From Symsagittifera roscoffensis (taxonomy: Eukaryota; Xenacoelomorpha; Acoela; Convolutidae), in NCBI RefSeq assembly GCF_963678635.1, contig NC_087064.1, positions 13,489,599-13,553,598 on the forward strand: 64,000 bases of DNA, in the 5' to 3' direction. This document shows, piece after piece, positions 20,644 through 33,119 of this stretch. A program made the translations under genes and the position numbers. Position 1 is the stretch's first letter; each line of letters starts with the position of its first letter. Below the pieces are notes generated by a model. That model saw only the letters and a program-made list of their open reading frames with translations, did no database searches and was not told the DNA's origin.

Positions 20644-23600
20644 AGAAAGTCTCGATTACGAACACGCTTTCCCCTTCATTATAGATTCAGAAAACGATAG
20701 AGGACAAATAAAATTTTGTAAAAATTTACTCATAAATTTATTTGAACCAGGAATCAGTCCCTTTAAAAAAGAATTTCCAGATGTAAAATCAAAAGACAAA
20801 TAATAGATCATTATCTCAAAGATATCTCTAAAATAACACAACAATACGGTATCTACACTATAGGAATCAGTACACCAAGAAATGATAAATATGTTATTCA
20901 AACAGACAATCTTGATCTAGATTTTTCAAAGGTATTCACAGAATACATCAAAAAGATACAATACCATAATTCACAAAGAGCAAACTCAATATTCACAAAT
21001 GAAGTTTTTGCTATAATATACACATATATAACTATATTAGAAACAACAGAAGTTCAAAGTACATCACCAATCCAGACATCTAAACACACAAAAGTCAGAA
21101 ATAAAATCACTGCATTTTCTACATTTTTTAACGCAATATTTGAAAATTTTTACAACAATGATGTTTCACAAAATACCAAACATGATTTACAAAAAAATAC
21201 TAGCATGGTTTACCTTCGATTATTTCACACATAATATAGATTTAATTAGCCAAGCAAGAAAAAATTTTAGACCTCAAAGTAACAATGACAACACTGTCAT
21301 TGCAGAACAATCAGATTATGTTTGGGACCCTGATTGGTCTCACCCATTATTTATAAACATCCCAGTCGACATCTCAAGTCAAGCAATAGATACAATATCT
21401 ATTCACCCAGACTTTATAAAAATAATACCATTAACAATTGACGCAACACCTTTAAATTATAATACATTTTTACCCGACACACAAAATAATAGTTTAAATT
21501 CAACAGTTATACATCATGAAATTCTCAATGGAACTAGAAATCTTACACAACAAGATATTCAAACACCATCACACTTCAAAAATGAAGAAATAGTCCACAT
21601 AACAGTAACAACTACGCAACAAAGTATCTCAACGATACATCCGAACCTTACAACACCAAGGAATAAAAATGCAACATCACTACAAGTAACATTACAATCA
21701 ACCGTAAAACCCTCGGCTACTCTTGCTCCTAAATATTCAAATATGGATTATCGAACATTCAGACCAATGACAAAACCATCAAAACCACGAAAAACATTCA
21801 CAAGAAATAATTTTGCAGAACACAATTATATATGCACATTCGTCGAAAGCAAACTACCCCCCACGAAAAAATAATAATCATGTATGTTCTCACTATTGGG
21901 ATAACCCAATGACAACAACCAACTCAGTAAATTTTCGAACCAATTCACATCCTCCACAGGATCATAGTGAAAATTACCCATTCTTTCAACAAAATAACAA
22001 TAAAAAGCAAGCACCTCATCATACGGATTATTTATCATCTGATGATGATTCATTACAACCAGACATTTTGCACCATATACCCAGGAATATCGCACACAAA
22101 GATCGCGACGATCTCATACATATAATAGAATTTTTTCTCCAAACCCAACAGGTACACGAAATCAACAACCAATACACATGCCAAATCCAACTAATACACA
22201 ACCTTTTCAACCGATGCAACCACAAAACCCAATGACTATGCACTCGTATCAACCAAACCAAATGCAAAATGAAATACCATTACCATATTATCTACAACAA
22301 CATGAAATTACAAAAAATCAATTGACAAAATTTTCGCAGATACCAAATGCCGCAGAATCACTACAAATTTCGATGAATCCATACCTTATGGGAGGATCGT
22401 CAAAAACATCAAATAAACCAATGATGGTTTTCACAGGAACAGACCCTGAATATTCAGTAGAAGGTTACCTGAACGCAGTTACAGCAAATTTAATTTTGAA
22501 TATAGGACCTGAACCAATAAATACACCGCTCCATCAAAATTGGATACATAGACGCACAGCGTTAATACAAACAACATTAGATGGCGCAGCAGAGAAATGG
22601 TTTTCAGTATTACCTATAGAAATAAAATCAAATTGGAAAAGATTCACACAAGAATTTTCAAAAATGTTTGATTCTGAAAGAAACAAACAACATCAAACAG
22701 TTTTTTGCAGTGAAATTCGCAGATTACCAAATGAAACTATAAAACAATTAGCAGTTAGAATCGAAACACTAGTTCGAAAGGCATATTCACTTAACAAAAA
22801 TGACAGAAATCTTACACATGACTATAAGAATACAAAAATGACAGAAATCTTAATGATGACTTTAACACCACAATTAAGAAAAATTGCTATAAAGAGAAGA
22901 GCATCTCATCCTTCCTCAATTCAAGAACCAGATCTAGATTTCAGAAAAATAGTCGATAAACTAGAACAAGCAGAAATCAGAATGAAACTCGAAGAAACCG
23001 AGAATTTAAAATTACAGTATGTTAACCGAATTGAAACAAACACTACACACATTAACAATATACAAGAATCAGATATAGACCTATCTGAAAAAATCACTGA
23101 AATATTAAACATTTATGAAAAGAACTTAAATTACAAAGGCAAACCATTTTTCAAAAAATGGTGTAATTATTGCCGACGATACGGACACAGTATTTCCGAA
23201 TGTAGACAAAAACAGCAAGACAATCAAAATAAACCTCCAAAGCAAAAAGAAACAAATAAGTCATTTTATCAATACATGAAAAAAGATCAAAATCTACCAA
23301 ACAAAAATGTATACAGCAATAATAGCTCCGGAAAACCCCTTCCAAGCAATCAAAACTATTCTAGAAATCAATCACCATATAACTCTAATTATAGAGGTAG
23401 ATCACCCGAACAAAGAAATTCACGAAATTTCTCACAAATAGATATAGCCGATCGAATAGTCAAAACAACTATCCACGATCGAATTCAAATTCAACACAAC
23501 TTGTTCCAGCATCCAGTTCCCATTCAAACTCAAGAAATAGACACTATTCCAACAACCGATCACGAAACTCATCGTAAAATAGAAATAGAAGCTATTCAAG

Positions 23601-23890
23601 CAATAGGAATAGAAGTTACTCAAACAATCGAAATCAAAATTATCCAAATAATAGATCACGAAATAACTCGTATAATAGATCGAATTATCAAAGATCGCAT
23701 GTTAATTACCAAAACAGATCAAAAAATAATTCACAAAATCGACACTCAAGTTACAACAATAGATACAGAAATTATTCCCAATCACCTCATAGAAATAATA
23801 ATCGTTACCCCGATTCTCAACATCAATACAGAAGTAATACACCAAAACCTCAAAGACAAATCAACCAAGTACAAGCAAATGACGAAATAA
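20624..23890 (+). pseudogene. Gag region of copy A
   Basis: Starts MSNTQSEESLDYEH, homologous to the start of the copy B polyprotein. A one-base loss near 20,785 shifts the frame; later pieces are open at 21,140-21,874 and 22,178-23,890. The last holds the capsid-like core (TLDGAAEKWFSVLP, SNWKRFTQEFSKMF), which matches the retrotransposon Gag pattern, and the zinc knuckle CNYCRRYGHSISEC at about 23,160. Behind the knuckle the frame slips into an Ile/Thr-rich reading. In copy B the true frame there is Asn/Arg/Ser/Tyr-rich. Confidence 0.8.
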
Positions 23891-24003
23891 CTTCAGACCC
23901 CCCAGGTATCGACAACACAGAAAATATCGAATTACAAGTAAATCACATAAATTGCGAATCAACAGACAGTGAAAGTGATACAGATAATAAAATTTTAATA
24001 AAT

Positions 24004-24660
24004 ATGATATCTGTCGAAAGCGATTATGAATCCATCACATATGAACAACCCTTTAGTTCACATATATACGAAAATCAATTAGAACTCCTAAATAATTACT
24101 ACATGGAACCAATTAGTAATGATACACAAAATACTCAAGAAGTAAACAAAATTAAAACGGAAATTTCACCTAACAATCAACAAAGTTCAACCACAAATCA
24201 CATATACCAAAATATACAAAAAGAACAACCACGAGAAAAAATTTGGACAATTCCATTTTTCTTAGTAAGCCCGAAAAACAAAGAATTTCAACCACCAGAT
24301 CTTGAAATTGATTTTTTAATCGACTCAGGCGCAGAATCAAATATCATTAATATCCCTACATGGAATGAAAACAGAATACTACACCCAAATTGAAAATCTC
24401 TAGAGACATCTAGTAATTTAGCAACAGCACAAGGATCAACATTAAAAAATTATGGAAAAATTCAATTATTCCTTGTTCCCACAAGAACAATGGAACAAAT
24501 CAAAATTTTGAACCAACCATTCAAACAAACATTTCACATTACCGATATTAAACACAATATCATTGGCATACCATTTATCACTAAATATAAACCAACAATA
24601 AATATAATAGATGGTAAATTACACATAAAGGATAAATATACAAAAATAAAAAACACAGCT
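24004..24660 (+). pseudogene. aspartic protease of copy A
   Basis: Reads LEIDFLIDSGAESNIINIP with the DSGA active site at 24,322. A TGA at about 24,391 breaks the frame right behind the active-site region; the rest (IPFITKYKPTINII, the second protease strand region) continues in frame until about 24,660. A retropepsin would cut Gag-Pol; this copy is inactive. Confidence 0.8.
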
Positions 24661-24828
24661 TAAACATTTTTTCAAAGATTAAACAAACAACCACCATTTT
24701 TCTCCAAATTCTACCCAATTTACAATCAGGAACAAAAATACCTGAAACCACTATCAGGATCCATCTATAATTTCTCCATAAAGCAGGTTCATCAATACAA
24801 CAAAGGTCAAAATAGACAACAACTCTTT

Positions 24829-26351
24829 ATGTCAGATTTCGAATTTAGACCAATTCATAAATTTTTCAAAATCACAATTTCATCAATAAAATATGAAAGA
24901 AATACTAATTCTGATATTATTTCACTACACGTGTATAATAATACACCAAATAAAGTAACACTACCACTAGGATTACTAGGATACTGCGAAACAAACGCTA
25001 CAACTTCACCTGTCAAAGAAATAGCATACAGAGTCAATAATATATTACAATTACTAGATATTTGTCAATCCACAATTCTTGATGAAGAATTATCTATAAA
25101 TAATATTATAAGCAACGAAAAGAGAAATACAGACTATTTCACAAAAACTCCATATTTCAAACCCACTTTTAATATAACAAGTTATACAGAAGACCAACAG
25201 AAATTTTTGACCATGTTTAATTTTCAACATTCACAAATTTCACAAAATGAAACGGATAAGTTAGCCAAACAGCTAATAAAATATTCATCAGTCTACGCAA
25301 CATCAAAATTTGACGTTGGAAAAGTTAGTTCATCTCTACACCTTCCATTAAAACCAGACGCAGTTTTCAAAAAGCAAAGAGCAAGCAAAGTACCAATTCA
25401 CTTACATGACAAGTCAACAGATTACTAAACATTTTAGAACAATACGAAATTATATCACCAGTTAATAAAGAAGAACAACCAAAAGGCAACACCTTTATCA
25501 ACCCTGTTATCATTCTAGCAAAAGGTGAATCACTAAAAATAGTTCTAGACGCTAGATATCTCATTTCACTAATTGATGAACCTAAATGCAACTGGCCAAT
25601 TGAACCAATACAAGTAATCTTAACAAAAATGAATGGAAAATACTTCACAACCGCAGATATGAACAGTGCTTATAACCAAATGCTATTAAACGAACAGTCA
25701 CGACGTTTAACGCAATTCGTTATTGGAAACCAACAATACGAATTTAATCGATTATTCTATGGAATATCCATAGGACCAGCAGCTTTTTCAGCTTTCATGA
25801 GTAAAATTTTTCGACCGCTAATACTAAAGAAAAACGCAATCACATATCTAGACGATGTCTTTATGCAATCACAAACCAAAGACGAAATATTTACAGTTTT
25901 AGAACAATATCATAAAATTCTTCAAAACGAAAATCTAAAAGCAGCCCCAGACAAATCACATTTCTTCTTAACACGAGTAAAATTTTTAGGACATAACATC
26001 GAACGAAACTCTATTACTCCAATAAAATCCCGCATTGACGAAATTCAAAAACTTCAACCACCAACAAGTAAAAAGAAAATTCAAGAATTCCTCGGAATGT
26101 TAAATTTCTTAAGTAAATATGTTTACAAAATGCAATTATACTTAAGCCTCTTCTATAATATTCTCAGACAACAAAATAATTTTGAATGGACTACTGAACA
26201 TCAAACACGATTTGAAAAAATTAAAAAACTCTTAACCAAACAAATATCAAACACAATTCCAGACCCAAATCAACCATTTTACGCAATGTGCGATGCTTCA
26301 AATTTTGACACCGGCGCAGCATTATTACAGTCACATAGTGGAACAAATTAA
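24829..26351 (+). pseudogene. reverse transcriptase of copy A
   Basis: Frame 24,829-25,428 covers the linker and RT start (FDVGKVSSSLHLPLKPDAVF). After a one-base shift, 25,629-26,351 carries the palm: FTTADMNSAYNQMLL (first catalytic Asp), FNRLFYGISIGPAAF, the box TYLDDVF near 25,845, FLGHNIERNSITP and FLGMLNFLSKYV. All Gypsy RT motifs are present, but frames are shifted in between. Its C-terminal end CDASNFDTGAALLQ is the start of RNase H. Confidence 0.85.
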
Positions 26352-26987
26352 ATGAATCTAATATCAGCAAATTCACGACTATTTACACAAGTCGAGTTAC
26401 GACTTTCCACTCTAATGAGAGAGTGTACAGCTAAAATTTACATACTCACAGAATACGAATTTCTGATACTTGGATCAAAACATCCAACAATTTTATTCAC
26501 AGATCATAAACCAATTATATTTCTTTTTACACAAAAGTCTAATCCAAATCATAGAAATTATCGATTTCAATTAATTCTAATAAAATTCTCAAATTTACAC
26601 ATAGTTTGGACAGCAGGAAAAAATCTAGCATTACCAGACACATTAAGTAGAAATACACCACCAGAACTACTTACACGAAAAACTACAGTCGAAATACCAA
26701 AAAGTATTAAGTTTTATCTCGAAAAAGACGAAACATCACCCCGATTAGAATGTAAATACGCAGTAAAAACCGATATTGATCAATCACAAATAAAAAATTT
26801 ACAACTTTTCCCACTCTACCTAGATTGTCAAAATAATCACTATGAAGTTGATTTATTAGGAACATCAACATTTAAACCAATTCCACACTCACAATGGATA
26901 AAAAATAACACTCAACAAAAGAGAGTCAAACAACAATCACAGAAAAAAGACCTTTTCCCACTCATTGAAAAAAAAATTAACCGATAA
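26352..26987 (+). pseudogene. RNase H and linker of copy A
   Basis: In the same frame as RT but separated from it by a TAA at about 26,349. It contains the RNase H Asp in FTDHKPI and the C-terminal LALPDTLSRN, followed by a basic linker of about 90 residues. Broken after 26,987. Confidence 0.75.
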
Positions 26988-27349
26988 AATTTATCAGGAC
27001 CACAAACAAAAGACACAAATATAGGATAAACCAAGTTTTTAACCTTCATGACCCACTTGACACGATTCCCCTATCAAAATTAGAAATTGACAATATTTTT
27101 CTCCCACCAACAGAGAAAATCACACTTGAACTTTAAAAACAATACCAAAATTTAGACCCAATAATACGACAACTCAAATCATGGCACAAATATAAAACGA
27201 AACCAACAAAAGCTGATACCACAATTTTCGGAAATAAAACACTTCTCCGATATTTTCGAAAATTCAATAATACAACAATCAACGAAAATACGGATCTTTT
27301 AGAATATCAATTAGATGATTCTAAAGTCCCTGTCTTCCTTTAAGTATGA

Positions 27350-28605
27350 TTTTAATAGCCTTTAGCCTTTCTCATACACAAAATACAAAAGGACACTCCG
27401 GATCAGAAAAAAAACATATTCAAATTTTACACAAATTTTTTATTTCCCGAATGCCCCAATTTGGATAAAAGTATTATGAAATGATTGTATAATATGTCAA
27501 TTAAACAAACCTTATCCAAATCAGAAACAATTAGCACAAAAACAAGATTTTAAAGGACAAAGTCTATATTTCAATCACAGAATATCATTCGACACAAAAG
27601 GACCAATTTCCCCATCCTCAGAAGGAAACTCCTAAATTATGGTCATTGTTGATGCATTTACGCATTATGTAGCACTCAACCCAATACCACATTGTAACGC
27701 TTATTACGCTTACAAAACACTCTACGAACACTGGATAGCTAAATTTGGACTACCGGTACAGAATTCATTAACAATGAAATCGTCACATTATGTCAGCTAT
27801 ACAATATCAAACATAAACCACGTACATCTCATGCACCTTGGACAAACGGATTAGTCGAAGGTATGAACCGTTCATTACAGGAATATCTTAGATGTATCAT
27901 AAATGGAAATGACACACGATACACAGAATGGTCAACAGATGTAAAATTGTTCCCATTATCATACAATTCACAAATAACAACAACTTTAGGAATGTCACCT
28001 TATGAAATGGTTTTTAACCAAAAGCCTCAAAAACCAATTATGTTCACCGCAAATGCACATAAAAATGCACAAGGACACTGCAAGCCAAATAAAGATTCGA
28101 TATGCTATAATCTACCGTTACACACACATGATGAAGATCATTTTCATCACCCACAAACTCTCAAATTAGCCTCCGGTACACACACCGAATGGATTTTTAA
28201 CAGAGACAAAAGCATAATGAAATATACCAAAACGTAACAAAGAAATTGTTACAACGGCAAATTATCAATAACCAAATTAATCTACGATTTACACCAGCCA
28301 CCGATTTAAAAATTGGAACATTTGTTTTGATACCAAATTTCCAAACACAAAAAGGAATATCCAAAAAATTACAACCACTCAGAAAAGGACCCTACCAACT
28401 AATTGCTAAACCCACTGAAGTAACATATAAACTCATAGACACCACAAAAAAGGAAATTGTTCAACATAGAAACAATTTACTGCCCTATTATCCGAAAGAA
28501 TACGCATTACGCGAACTAACCCAATTATATTCTTTCACCGGTTTAAAAGTTATTCAAAATAACACACAAATAGAACCAGAAATAAATGAAACTAATAAAA
28601 ATTAA
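27350..28605 (+). pseudogene. integrase of copy A, second catalytic Asp deleted
   Basis: Remains of the zinc finger (GHSG, DCIICQ) at about 27,385-27,500, the first core strand with SFDTKGP near 27,588, then VIVDAFTHYVALNP. At 27,750 about two dozen bases present in copy B are missing; they encode the strand with the second catalytic Asp (TDNG in copy B). The C-terminal part (27,863-28,605) includes MNRSLQEYLRC and GPYQLIAKP. The enzyme is dead. Confidence 0.85.
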
Positions 28606-28947
28606 CATACACAAATTCAAAAACAAGACAAAAATCACAAAGACACAAAAACACAAAATTCAGATAATTTAGACAAAAAAAGAAAAAATAGAAAAATGAT
28701 AGAAAAAATCTTGCCTCAAGAGCAAAAAGAAAAATCTACACATAGAGAATCATCAAGACTTAGAAATCCACCACGTAAAAATTATAAAACATTCATCCCA
28801 CAATCTAAAATATTAAAGAAAGTTGAATTTCAAAAATGAACCCTTTTTCTTCTTCACAGAAATTATATTTCATACACATCTCAAACAATTTGAACTTCCA
28901 TATTTTCAAAATAACATGCTGCAACAGACGCAGTAATTGTAGTTCAA

Positions 28948-31019
28948 ATTAGGGGCCCAGCTGAAAGCTGGAGAGACCTGTTTGATTATTGTAATATTGA
29001 TTATTTTAAAATTGCTTTAAAATTTCAGGTTTCTCAAGTCGATAGCGCCCTTCCTACGCAAAAAAAGTGAAAGAGAAGCTTATGCATTCCTTGGTAACGT
29101 TTTCGGAACCATACAACTTTTTAAGTTCCCTATTTAGAAGGACTGCCCGCGCCCGATAGACGTCGTTCTGGCGGGGGAGGAGAGATCATAAAAAAATCGT
29201 CCTCCCCGTTGTTCTAAGACACCTTTGAGGACTAGAATTGAAGTATATAAATGATTAAAGTGAGAGGTACAGATTTTTAATGATACCTCTGAATTGATCT
29301 ATGAGCGCATCAGGTGACATTTTCAACACATCATTGCTTCCACACAAGATGACAATGGTGTCGTACTGATCGATTGGCGCATGTTTTAAGTGATTTATGA
29401 CCTCCCATTAAACGGGCCTTTCACAGTGCGACAAGACAAACCGTATCAATCATGGTTACATGCTAAGTATATTTAAAATAAAATCATATGCACAATGCTT
29501 CAACAATGTGAATAATTATTCACTAGAATTAAGTGAAATGTGTGTTTCACAAATCAGCTAACTTTAATGAAATAAAGTATTTTTCATTTTTCTAACGACT
29601 CTTTAATTTTCGAATTAATTAAATTTTGTCCAAGCATTGCAAATATGACTATAATATGTTGACTATAACTGACATCACAAAAACGTTCTGGAACAAACCG
29701 ACCTGATTTAAGAGAACTAGCGTAACTCGTGCAACTTCTCGTTGGACTTCTTCGAACCATACAAAAAAACTCAACACAAAGCCAATAGCACCAAGCAAAA
29801 GCGAGAAAACGTAAGCATAGCGGATTCCATTGTCTAAAAAATACACACAATAAGTATATTGAATCTTTGTTCCAATGCCAAAAAACTTTTAAAAAAACTT
29901 TTCCTAAGTGTACAGCTCTTCCCCGAGACAAATTAAGGACCAGCCGCTTGGGCAGGGGAGTTTCCTACAACCTGGTCTATCGATTAAACCCATAATCCCA
30001 AATCTGGATGGGTAGTTTTTGAGGAAATCGATAATTTCCGAAAAAAAAGGCCAAAAAAGTCAAAAAGTGACTTTTCCTAAGTCTATAGCTCTTCCCCTAA
30101 GCAAATTAGGGACCAGCCGCTTGGGCAGGGGAGTTTCCTACAACCTGGTCTATCGATTAAACCCTTAATCCAAAATTTGGATGGGTAGTTTTTGAAGAAA
30201 TCGAAAAAATTTGAAAAAATGGCCTTAAAACCAAAAAATGTATAGCTCTTCCCCTAAGTGTATAGCTCTTCCCCTAGACAAATTAGGGACGAGCCGTTTA
30301 TGTAGGGGGGTTCCTACAACCTGGTCTATCGATTAAACCCTTAATCCCAAATCTGGACGGGTAGTTTTTGAGGAAATCGGAAAGATTTGAAAAAAGGCCA
30401 AAAAAATCAAAAAAAGTGACTTTTCCTAAGTCTATAGCTCTTCCCATAGGCAAGTTAAGGACCAGCCGCTTGTGCGGGGGAGTTTCCTACAACCTGGTCT
30501 ATCGATTAAACTCTTAATTCCAAATCTGGATGGGTAGTTTTTGAGGAAATCGATAATTACCGAAAAAATAGGCAAAAAAATCAAAAAAATGACTTTTCCT
30601 AAGTCTATAGCTCTTCCCCTAAGCAAATTAGGGACCCGCCGCTTGTGCATGGGAGTTTCCTACAACCTGGTCTATCGATTAAACCCTTAATCTGAAATCT
30701 GGACGGGTAGTTTTTGAGGAACTCGAAAACTTCCGAAAAAGTGGGCAAAAAGTGAAAAAAGTACCGAGTTGTGAAGCTTTTCTAAGACCGTAGGGGGTGG
30801 GGTAGGGTAAAAATTGCCCTAAATTTCATGCAGGCAGGTAGATGAAACGCTACTGAATACATTGGTACCACTTTTATGAGAATCTGACGGGTAGTTTTTT
30901 GGGAAAGCGAATTTTTCGAAAAAGCGTCTCAAAAAAAAAATAATAAAAAAAAAAAAACCAGATCTCATCTGAAAAAAAAAAACATTTTCATAATACCTGT
31001 TTAATAATTCAAACAGGAA
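28948..31019. mobile_element. 2.07-kb insertion in copy A with minisatellite
   Basis: Absent from copy B at the same place (B runs TAGTTCAAAATAGACCAATA). It is flanked by TTCAA on both sides (28,943-28,947 and 31,020-31,024). Inside are a possible minus-strand exon with a TTTTTTAG acceptor and membrane-like residues (YAYVFSLLLGAIGFVLSFFV, about 29,650-29,840), then five or six tandem units of 165-185 bp. The end CCTGTTT-loop-AAACAGG is a hairpin and the start holds a similar CCTGTTTGATTATT. The transposon class is not clear. Confidence 0.6.
29885..30930 (+). repeat. minisatellite array, units of about 175 bp
   Basis: Units begin near 29,895, 30,069, 30,250, 30,419 and 30,593, each with TATAGCTCTTCCCCT, CCTACAACCTGGTCTATCGA and GGGTAGTTTTTGAGG. 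A partial sixth unit ends about 30,930. Minus-strand frames across it are not genes. Confidence 0.85.
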
Positions 31020-31522
31020 TTCAACCAATGAGATTCATTCAAACTCAATCGCCTTCCATATCTCTAACACCAACCTTTTAGCCGACAGACATTAAATTCC
31101 AGGCATATTTATAACTATAACTTTACAACCTCCAGGTCAAAAATAAACAACTAGCTAAAACTTGACAACTAAAATAAATAACACAATAATATTCCAACCC
31201 TCCCCTATCTAATAACCCAAAGATCAACAATATTTTCCCAAATTTGCCCTCAAAAACCCCCCAACCAAAAATGGCAAATTAGCCTAAAGTAAAAAAAGAA
31301 CCATGATCATTTGGCCTAAAGTACAAATATCTCAAAAATATCCCAGTTTACCCACCAAATGAAAACAAAGTAAAGAACATCTCCCGAGCACCATAAAATA
31401 AGCCCCCAACAATTTCTCAAGAAACTCAACCCACTTGTCAAAAAATCAATAAATAATCCGACCACACTTGAATTTAGCCCCAAAAATTCAAAAAATATTC
31501 GACAAACGAATCATTTTCTTGA

Positions 31523-31762
31523 ATGCTTCTCTTCTCTACAGTCACCATTATAAAAAATTTAATCTTAAACTTTCTCATAAAACTTTTTCTAATTTCTAAA
31601 CTTTTGATAATATTTTTCATTGACGTTTTTGAAGTTTTTATAGTAATCTTAATAATTTTTTGTAACCTAACTTTAATTTTTTACACCCTATTCGCACTAT
31701 ATTACCATCTTTCCCTACTCAATGACCACATCTACAGGTACGATAAGTTACAACCTATTTAA
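31523..31762 (+). CDS. small membrane protein TM1, copy A
   Basis: 79 codons, nearly all hydrophobic, with at least two membrane segments (LILNFLIKLFLISKLLIIFF and VFIVILIIFCNLTLIFYTLF) and a polar C-terminal tail ending in YRYDKLQPI. Its TAA directly abuts the ATG of TM2. The copy B version (63,568) differs in most residues but keeps IFCN, LIFYT and a His/Tyr-Arg-Tyr-Asp tail. A viroporin or signal-anchor role is only a guess. Confidence 0.6.
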   Translation: MLLFSTVTIIKNLILNFLIKLFLISKLLIIFFIDVFEVFIVILIIFCNLTLIFYTLFALYYHLSLLNDHIYRYDKLQPI

Positions 31763-31951
31763 ATGATACGAACAATTTTTAGTAGAACAGATATTTTTCT
31801 ACTCTTCATAATTTTTCTCACATTTTTATCATACCTGATCATGACAATATGCAAATGTGTAAAAAAGGCAATAGTCACATTCGCCCTAGCTACAATACTT
31901 TTGATTTTATTCATTGAAGAATATTATAACAAACATAAACCCTCTCACTAA
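31763..31951 (+). CDS. small membrane protein TM2, copy A
   Basis: 62 codons with a short basic start (MIRTIFSRTD), a first membrane segment (IFLLFIIFLTFLSYLIM), a Cys/Lys turn (TICKCVKK), a second segment (IVTFALATILLILFI) and a charged tail (EEYYNKHKPSH). The copy B protein differs at about 8 of 62 residues, all conservative, which suggests selection on the protein. Unknown function; the size and hairpin topology fit a viroporin-like protein. Confidence 0.7.
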   Translation: MIRTIFSRTDIFLLFIIFLTFLSYLIMTICKCVKKAIVTFALATILLILFIEEYYNKHKPSH

Positions 31952-31986
31952 AATTCTTAATTTTTCCAAAACACATTTCCAAAATT

Positions 31987-33015
31987 GCTAACCAACCACC
32001 ACAAAATCCGTCTTCACCGACATCTCCCCAAGAAAACCCAACAGTACCTACAAATACCCAAAACCCCCAAACATCCACACGAATTTCAGTTCAAGATAAC
32101 CCGTACACTTTTGAACGACACGCCCGCTTATCTGAACCTCTTGAACCAGTTCAGAGACAGGCACCTCTAAGTGAACCAACATATAACTTATACCCCACAC
32201 TACAACAATCGAATTCGACACTATTAAATCGAATTCGACACATCAGTCAAAATCAGAATACAATTGAAGTAAATAGACAAATTTTACATCCAAGAAGAAA
32301 TAGAAGTTTTCAAACTCCTAGAATCACTTTTAGTATAACTCAATCTCCAACTCCATCAAATTCAGAAAACTCTAGTAAAACACTACCAGATACCCCAACA
32401 CCAACTCCACAACAAAATAAACCTAATATTCCCTCAGAACTAGGATCAACACCAACATCAGCACAAATACGTGAAAATCCCTTTAACCCACCTAATCCAA
32501 ACGAACGATTACCCTATTGGACAACACAATCCTACCCACAAAGAGAACCAAACTTAGTAAACCACCCAATAGGTAGTTCATCAGATACAACATTATCATC
32601 TTTACCAGAAACACTATCACTTCCATCGACACCATCGATTAGTCAAATTTCACCATCATTTTTCCCTTTAAACATTTCACACGACATTGACACTCGATAC
32701 AGTGAACAATCTACAAATATACCCCTAAGATTAGATTGGAATACATTTGTAGCACCTCCTCCATTATTCGGACAACATAACGAAAGCCACCTACTACACA
32801 GTTGGGCACTAAATTGATTACAATATAGACAAGATATCCACGAGGATATCCGAGAACACAAAGTTCAAATATTACATCAAAACAGTCTTCAACTAAAGTT
32901 TGAAATAACAGTTAGACTTAATAATATTGTACAACATCCTTATCCATTAAGCCCCCCAGATATAACAGCTCAGACACTACCACCACCATTTATAACAACG
33001 AAAGTAAAAATATAA
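31987..33015 (+). pseudogene. Pro/Thr/Ser/Asn-rich frame of copy A
   Basis: A frame without an ATG near its start is open for roughly 275 codons, has one TGA at 32,816-32,818 and continues to TAA at 33,013. It is low in complexity at first (many Pro, Thr, Gln, Ser) and becomes more globular at the end (QYRQDIHEDIREHKVQILHQ). Its position between the membrane ORFs and the envelope-like frame suggests a structural accessory protein. No family recognised. Confidence 0.45.
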
Positions 33016-33119
33016 ATACGATAGAGATACAAAAAATACAATTGGATATATAACTTTTTATAACCCATACTCTGGACTATCAAACACATGTATATTTTAA
33101 AGATATTAACATTTCAACA

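Noticed and set aside
21826-22267. Minus-strand frames inside the Gag region of copy A (and similar ones at 58,046 and 59,303 in copy B).
   Set aside because: They are antisense shadows of the AT-rich, low-complexity Gag reading frame and have no motif.
28948-31019. Helitron identity for the 2.07-kb insertion.
   Set aside because: There is a 5-bp flanking repeat and no CTRR end behind the terminal hairpin, both against a Helitron.
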